NCBI RefSeq assembly: GCF_001238295.1
Contig: NZ_LGXZ01000006.1
Coordinates: 62,001 to 126,000, forward strand
Reading direction: 5' to 3'
From: Ruegeria sp. 6PALISEP08
Lineage (GTDB): Bacteria > Pseudomonadota > Alphaproteobacteria > Rhodobacterales > Rhodobacteraceae
DNA: 64,000 nucleotides
The position numbers and the translations under genes were made by a program. Of the stretch, positions 60,015-64,000 are shown piece after piece. The stretch's first letter is position 1. Each line of letters starts with the position of its first letter. The notes under the pieces were generated by a model. The model did no database searches. It worked only from the letters and a program-made list of their open reading frames with translations, and had not been told where the DNA came from.

Positions 60015-61208
60015 TCACCCCTTAACCGCCTTCACGATCTTCTCGGCACCGTCTTTCAGGTTGTCCGCCGCGATCACGTCCAGGCCAGAAGTGTTGATGA
60101 TCTCCTTGCCTTTCTCGACATTGGTGCCTTCCAGACGCACGACCAGCGGAACTTGCAGGCCAACTTCTTTCACCGCAGCGACAACGCCCTCAGCAATCAC
60201 ATCGCAGCGCATGATGCCGCCGAAGATGTTGACCAGAATGCCTTTGACCTGCGGGTCTGACGTGATGATCTTGAACGCTTCGGTCACTTTCTCTTTGGTC
60301 GCACCACCACCCACGTCGAGGAAGTTGGCAGGTTCGGCCCCGTACAGCTTGATGATGTCCATCGTCGCCATCGCCAGACCGGCACCGTTGACCATACAGC
60401 CGATCTCACCATCCAACGCGATGTAGTTCAGGTCGTACTTGGAGGCTTCCAGTTCCTTGGGGTCTTCCTCGGTCGTGTCGCGCAGCTCGGCGATATCCGG
60501 GTGTCGGTAGACCGCGTTGCCGTCAAAGCCAACCTTGGCATCCAGCACTTTCAGGTCGCCCTTATCCGAGACGATCAGCGGGTTGATCTCCAGCATCTCC
60601 ATATCCTTCTCGACGAAGGCGTTATAGAGCTGGTTCATCAGTTTTACGCATTGCTTGACCTGCGCGCCTTGCAGACCCAGCGAGAAGGCGATGCGGCGGC
60701 CATGGTAGGGCTGATAGCCGGTGGCCGGATCGACCGAGAAGGACAGGATTTTTTCGGGCGTGGCAGCGGCTACTTCTTCAATGTCCATGCCGCCTTCGGT
60801 CGAGCAGACGAAAGAGATGCGGCTGGTCTGACGATCTACCAGCAGGGCGAGATACAGCTCGCGCTCGATGCCGGAGCCGGCCTCGATATAGATGCGGTTG
60901 ACCTGCTTGCCTGCGGGGCCGGTCTGATGTGTGACCAGCGTACGGCCCAGCATCTTCTTGGCTTCCTCGGCCGCTTCTTCAACCGACTTGGTCAGACGGA
61001 CACCGCCTTTTTCACCTGCATCGGCCTCTTTAAAGGAACCCTTGCCGCGTCCGCCTGCGTGGATCTGAGCCTTGACCACCCAAAGGGGGCCGTCCAGTTC
61101 ACCGGCTGCGGTTTTGGCTTCCTCGGCGCGCAGCACGGCGCGACCATCGGAGACCGGAGCGCCATAGCTGCGTAGAAGAGCCTTGGCCTGATATTCGTGA
61201 ATGTTCAT
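60015..61208 (-). CDS. sucC: Succinyl-CoA synthetase beta subunit
   Basis: A 397-residue ATP-grasp protein: [16 protein letters not shown] at the N-terminus, [20 protein letters not shown] (nucleotide-binding), the EINPLIV motif, [18 protein letters not shown] and [18 protein letters not shown] in the ligase domain. It couples succinyl-CoA cleavage to nucleoside triphosphate formation with SucD. Two palindromic operators lie about 110 to 140 bases upstream. The Shine-Dalgarno (GGGA) before ATG 61208 is weak. Confidence 0.97.
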   Translation of the reverse strand: MNIHEYQAKALLRSYGAPVSDGRAVLRAEEAKTAAGELDGPLWVVKAQIHAGGRGKGSFKEADAGEKGGVRLTKSVEEAAEEAKKMLGRTLVTHQTGPAGKQVNRIYIEAGSGIERELYLALLVDRQTSRISFVCSTEGGMDIEEVAAATPEKILSFSVDPATGYQPYHGRRIAFSLGLQGAQVKQCVKLMNQLYNAFVEKDMEMLEINPLIVSDKGDLKVLDAKVGFDGNAVYRHPDIAELRDTTEEDPKELEASKYDLNYIALDGEIGCMVNGAGLAMATMDIIKLYGAEPANFLDVGGGATKEKVTEAFKIITSDPQVKGILVNIFGGIMRCDVIAEGVVAAVKEVGLQVPLVVRLEGTNVEKGKEIINTSGLDVIAADNLKDGAEKIVKAVKG

Positions 61209-61316
61209 CGAAATTGTCCCGTCTGACTGCGTTTAACCGTTATAGGGGTGTCTAGCGGTCAAATTTAAAGGGTTTTTTGACGTGCATGAGGTTTTTAGCG
61301 AAGATTTTTGCTATTT

Positions 61317-61346
61317 GTGATCACGGGTTTTTGGGGTGTGATCACA
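61317..61346. promoter_or_regulatory. Paired palindromic operators upstream of sucC
   Basis: Two copies of the palindrome GTGATCAC at 61317-61324 and 61338-61345 (the second extends to TGTGATCACA, 61337-61346). Their centres are 21 bases apart, two helical turns. Flanking bases (TTTGTGATCAC... GTGATCACAAA) also mirror each other. They lie 109 to 138 bases upstream of the sucC start and could bind a dimeric regulator of the TCA operon. I could not identify the regulator. Confidence 0.7.
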
Positions 61347-61460
61347 AAATTTGCCGCTTTACTCGTTGATTCGAAAAACTTGTGCAGGTACTGGAAATCA
61401 CATTCAAAAAAAGGATTTGCGACGTTTGCGCCAACATTGGCGACCCGGATTAGCCTGGAT

Positions 61461-61491
61461 CAAAAGAAAACCGGCCCAAAAAAATGGGCCG
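61461..61491 (-). terminator. Terminator after mdh
   Basis: On the minus strand CCGGCCCA and TGGGCCGG (61491-61470) form an eight-base stem with a loop of six Ts, followed by the tract TTTTCTTTT (61469-61461). It lies 27 bases beyond the mdh stop at 61519, indicating that mdh forms its own transcript and sucC starts a new one. Confidence 0.9.
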
Positions 61492-61518
61492 GCCTTATCT
61501 GTGAGTCTATGGTTTGAC

Positions 61519-62526
<1,008 letters not shown>

Positions 62527-62642
62527 TTAAAACGTCAATAGGCAAGGGTTCAGCGACGTGGCATACAACCGCATACCGTTTGCAGGCCCTGCTTTGATTG
62601 CGCTAAACGGCCTTTGAGACAAGCCAAAACCGGGACCGTCAC

Positions 62643-63398
62643 ATGTTCGAATTGAACCTGATGTTTTTTGCCGTGGCGATCCCGGCAGTGATCTTTGCCG
62701 GTATCTCAAAGGGTGGTTTCGGTTCTGGCGTGGCCTTTGCCTCTTCGTCGATTCTGGCCTTGATCCTGACGCCTGGGCAGGCTTTGGCCTTGATGCTGCC
62801 GATTCTGATGGTGATCGACGTGGCCACACTGGGTCCGTATTGGAAACGGTGGAACTGGCCGGATTCACGCCTGCTGATTTTGGGTGCCTTGCCGGGTGTC
62901 GCGCTGGGCGCATGGCTTTTTCGGGCAACGGATGACGATCTGCTGCGATTGCTGATCGGGGGCATTTCGGTCGGGTTTGTTATCTGGCACATTGCGCAGA
63001 CCAGAGGCTGGGTACGTGGATTCGTCAATCGCCTGCCACCTTCGGCTGGGCTGTTTGCCGGATTGGTCGCTGGTTTCACCAGTTTTGTCAGCCACGCCGG
63101 AGGACCGCCCGCCGCTGTATATCTGTTATCGCAACGGCTGTCGAAGACCGAGTTTCAAGCCAGCACCGTGCTGGTCTTCTGGGTCATCAATATCGCGAAA
63201 TTTATACCCTACGCGTTTTTGGGCATGTTCACTTGGCATACAGCATTGGCGGATTTGTTGCTGACACCCTTTGCCATCCTTGGGGCATGGCTTGGCGTTC
63301 GGGCGCATTTCATGATGTCCGAGCGCCTTTTCTTTGGAATTGCCTATGTGTTGCTGACGTTGACGGGCAGCAAGCTGATCTGGGACGCGCTCACATGA
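62643..63398 (+). CDS. TauE/SafE family sulfite/organic-anion exporter
   Basis: A 251-residue membrane protein with seven to eight hydrophobic helices. The family pattern is MFFAVAIPAVIFAGISKGGFGSGVAF, the second half repeat is LFAGLVAGFTSFVSHAGGPPAAVYLL, and the C-terminus is hydrophobic. TauE/SafE proteins export sulfite, sulfoacetate or similar anions in sulfonate users. No sulfonate genes are in the window, so the substrate is open. The gene diverges from mdh across 161 bases, and its stop abuts that of the following minus-strand gene. Confidence 0.87.
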   Translation: MFELNLMFFAVAIPAVIFAGISKGGFGSGVAFASSSILALILTPGQALALMLPILMVIDVATLGPYWKRWNWPDSRLLILGALPGVALGAWLFRATDDDLLRLLIGGISVGFVIWHIAQTRGWVRGFVNRLPPSAGLFAGLVAGFTSFVSHAGGPPAAVYLLSQRLSKTEFQASTVLVFWVINIAKFIPYAFLGMFTWHTALADLLLTPFAILGAWLGVRAHFMMSERLFFGIAYVLLTLTGSKLIWDALT

Positions 63399-63704
63399 TC
63401 AGGCATTTGGAGGCAGGGCATCGGCCACGTCCTCATACGCCTGACCAGAAGCCACCAGGCAGGTGATCCCGTTGGGCAAAGTCACGGTGATTGTCCAACT
63501 GCCGCTTTCGCCCGAGGCAAAAAGCTCCATCACAGCGCCTTGTCGGGCTAGCCCAAGGCCCCGGCGTGTTTCGCCATAGGCTTCATGCAACCGCGTCAAC
63601 ACGTCCTCTCGCGGTCCGCAATTCTGACCCTGAGCCTGAACCTGTTGTGCTGCCAGAACCATGATCCCAAGGCCCATCGTCATCTTAAGCAGTGTCTTTT
63701 CCAT
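63399..63704 (-). CDS. Small secreted protein, Rhodobacterales type
   Basis: A 101-residue protein from the ATG at 63704 (MEKTLLKMTMGLGIMVLAAQQVQAQ), with a clear signal peptide to about residue 25. The mature part contains NCGPREDVLTRLHEAYGETRRGLGLARQGAVMELFASGESGSWTITVTLPNG and a second Cys in ITCLVASG; the two cysteines may pair. The same pattern is common in Rhodobacterales genomes as a hypothetical periplasmic protein. Role unknown. Confidence 0.75.
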   Translation of the reverse strand: MEKTLLKMTMGLGIMVLAAQQVQAQGQNCGPREDVLTRLHEAYGETRRGLGLARQGAVMELFASGESGSWTITVTLPNGITCLVASGQAYEDVADALPPNA

Positions 63705-63874
63705 CCCGTACCCTTTTCGATTCCACGTTCTGGTCAGGGTGGGGCGGAGGCGACGAATTTCAGTTAAGGCAAAGCACGTTGCGTCGCTTTCGCTGCGCTG
63801 CGGCGTTTTTCTTCTTGAACTTTCCGACAAAAAATGCCCCATTTCGCGCAACTTTATTTCAAAGGGAGTGGTCC

Positions 63875-64000
63875 ATGGATCCTCGTCAGCGCCCCTACCG
63901 TTCGGTTCTCTATATCCCGGGTTCGAAAGACCGGGCCTTGGACAAAGCCCGCACTTTGCCTGTGGATGCGATCATCTTCGATCTGGAGGATGCAGTCGCA
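63875..64000 (+). CDS. CoA ester lyase (malyl-CoA lyase/thioesterase family), N-terminus only
   Basis: The first 42 residues of a gene that continues past the window: MDPRQRPYRSVLYIPGSKDR and VDAIIFDLEDAVA. This matches the HpcH/HpaI aldolase superfamily, citrate lyase beta/CoA ester lyase branch (SVLYIPG and the DLEDAV metal-binding motif). AAAGGGAG precedes the ATG. In Rhodobacter a gene of this type (Mcl2, (3S)-malyl-CoA thioesterase) lies next to mdh and the suc genes, so that is the likely ortholog, but the rest of the gene is needed to separate Mcl1 from Mcl2. Confidence 0.82.
   Translation, partial: MDPRQRPYRSVLYIPGSKDRALDKARTLPVDAIIFDLEDAVA

Larger units (their letters stand above)
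61209..61518. other. 310-base intergenic region between mdh and sucC
   Basis: This is the longest gene-free stretch. From sucC outward on the minus strand it holds the sucC leader, an AT-rich region with TTGACC as a possible -35, paired GTGATCAC operators (61317-61345) and then, near mdh, the mdh terminator (61461-61491). The 60 bases between operators and terminator contain no recognisable gene or repeat. Confidence 0.7.

Overview
The window is a gene-dense, GC-rich stretch of an alphaproteobacterial chromosome. It most likely comes from the Roseobacter group of the Rhodobacterales (Ruegeria/Phaeobacter-like). The reasons are the TCA-cycle block in the order mdh, sucC, sucD, sucA, sucB, lpd next to a malyl-CoA lyase-like gene, the aa3 oxidase subunit IV micro-protein, the phaA/phaB pair, the argH - small lipoproteins - lysA - TIGR02302 order, and many Rhodobacterales-type conserved hypotheticals. 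No rRNA, tRNA, CRISPR array, insertion sequence or prophage was seen.

Layout. 1-6840 (+): the end of a uracil-DNA glycosylase gene, a metallophosphoesterase, a LysE exporter, moaB and a two-gene RND efflux system whose permease has an unusual C-terminal extension. 6837-9724: a NUDIX hydrolase, an orphan DsbD-type N-terminal domain protein, YqgE and the t6A enzyme Sua5. 9863-16369 (+): an acyl-CoA dehydrogenase with a metallo-beta-lactamase-fold hydrolase, a membrane-anchored glycerophosphodiester phosphodiesterase followed by a secreted protein with a phospholipase A2-like CCxxHD site, cytochrome oxidase subunit IV and a lipoprotein. 16358-22135: azlCD, diverging from a molybdenum-cofactor operon that contains two fusion proteins (FdhD-MobA, and an uncharacterised domain fused to MoeA) plus mobB and a GNAT enzyme. 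22132-30165: greA, a VOC protein under a SoxR-type promoter, soxR, ETF-quinone oxidoreductase, a TPR protein, ispE and a polyprenyl diphosphate synthase. 30222-35686: a tRNA methyltransferase-like enzyme, YdcH, a DMT exporter with its LysR regulator, and phaB/phaA. 35867-39923 (-): a frameshifted EAL gene, a fatty-acid hydroxylase, small unknowns and a TlpA thioredoxin. 39945-45683 (+): argH, two tiny lipoproteins, lysA and a TIGR02302 protein. 46567-49481 (+): ftsEX, plsC and a PPOX-fold protein. 49503-50777: an NAD(P)H oxidoreductase and a TetR regulator diverging over three identical-type operators. 50800-62481 (-): lpd, sucB, sucA, sucD, sucC and mdh with accessory genes inserted. 62643-64000: a TauE-type exporter, a small secreted protein and the start of a CoA ester lyase.

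How genes work together. The lower third encodes the succinyl-CoA/2-oxoglutarate half of the TCA cycle, with paired palindromic operators upstream of sucC. The FdhD-MobA, MobB and MoeA proteins finish and insert the molybdenum cofactor, which MoaB (elsewhere in the window) helps make. The GDPD and PLA2-like pair suggests extracytoplasmic phospholipid salvage. No clearly novel multi-gene system such as a defence island or biosynthetic cluster was found. The most unusual items are the two Moco-related fusions, the PLA2-like protein, the sucC/sucD intergenic palindromes with the gene inserted between them, the clean regulatory architectures (SoxR, TetR, sucC), and the homopolymer frameshift in the EAL gene.
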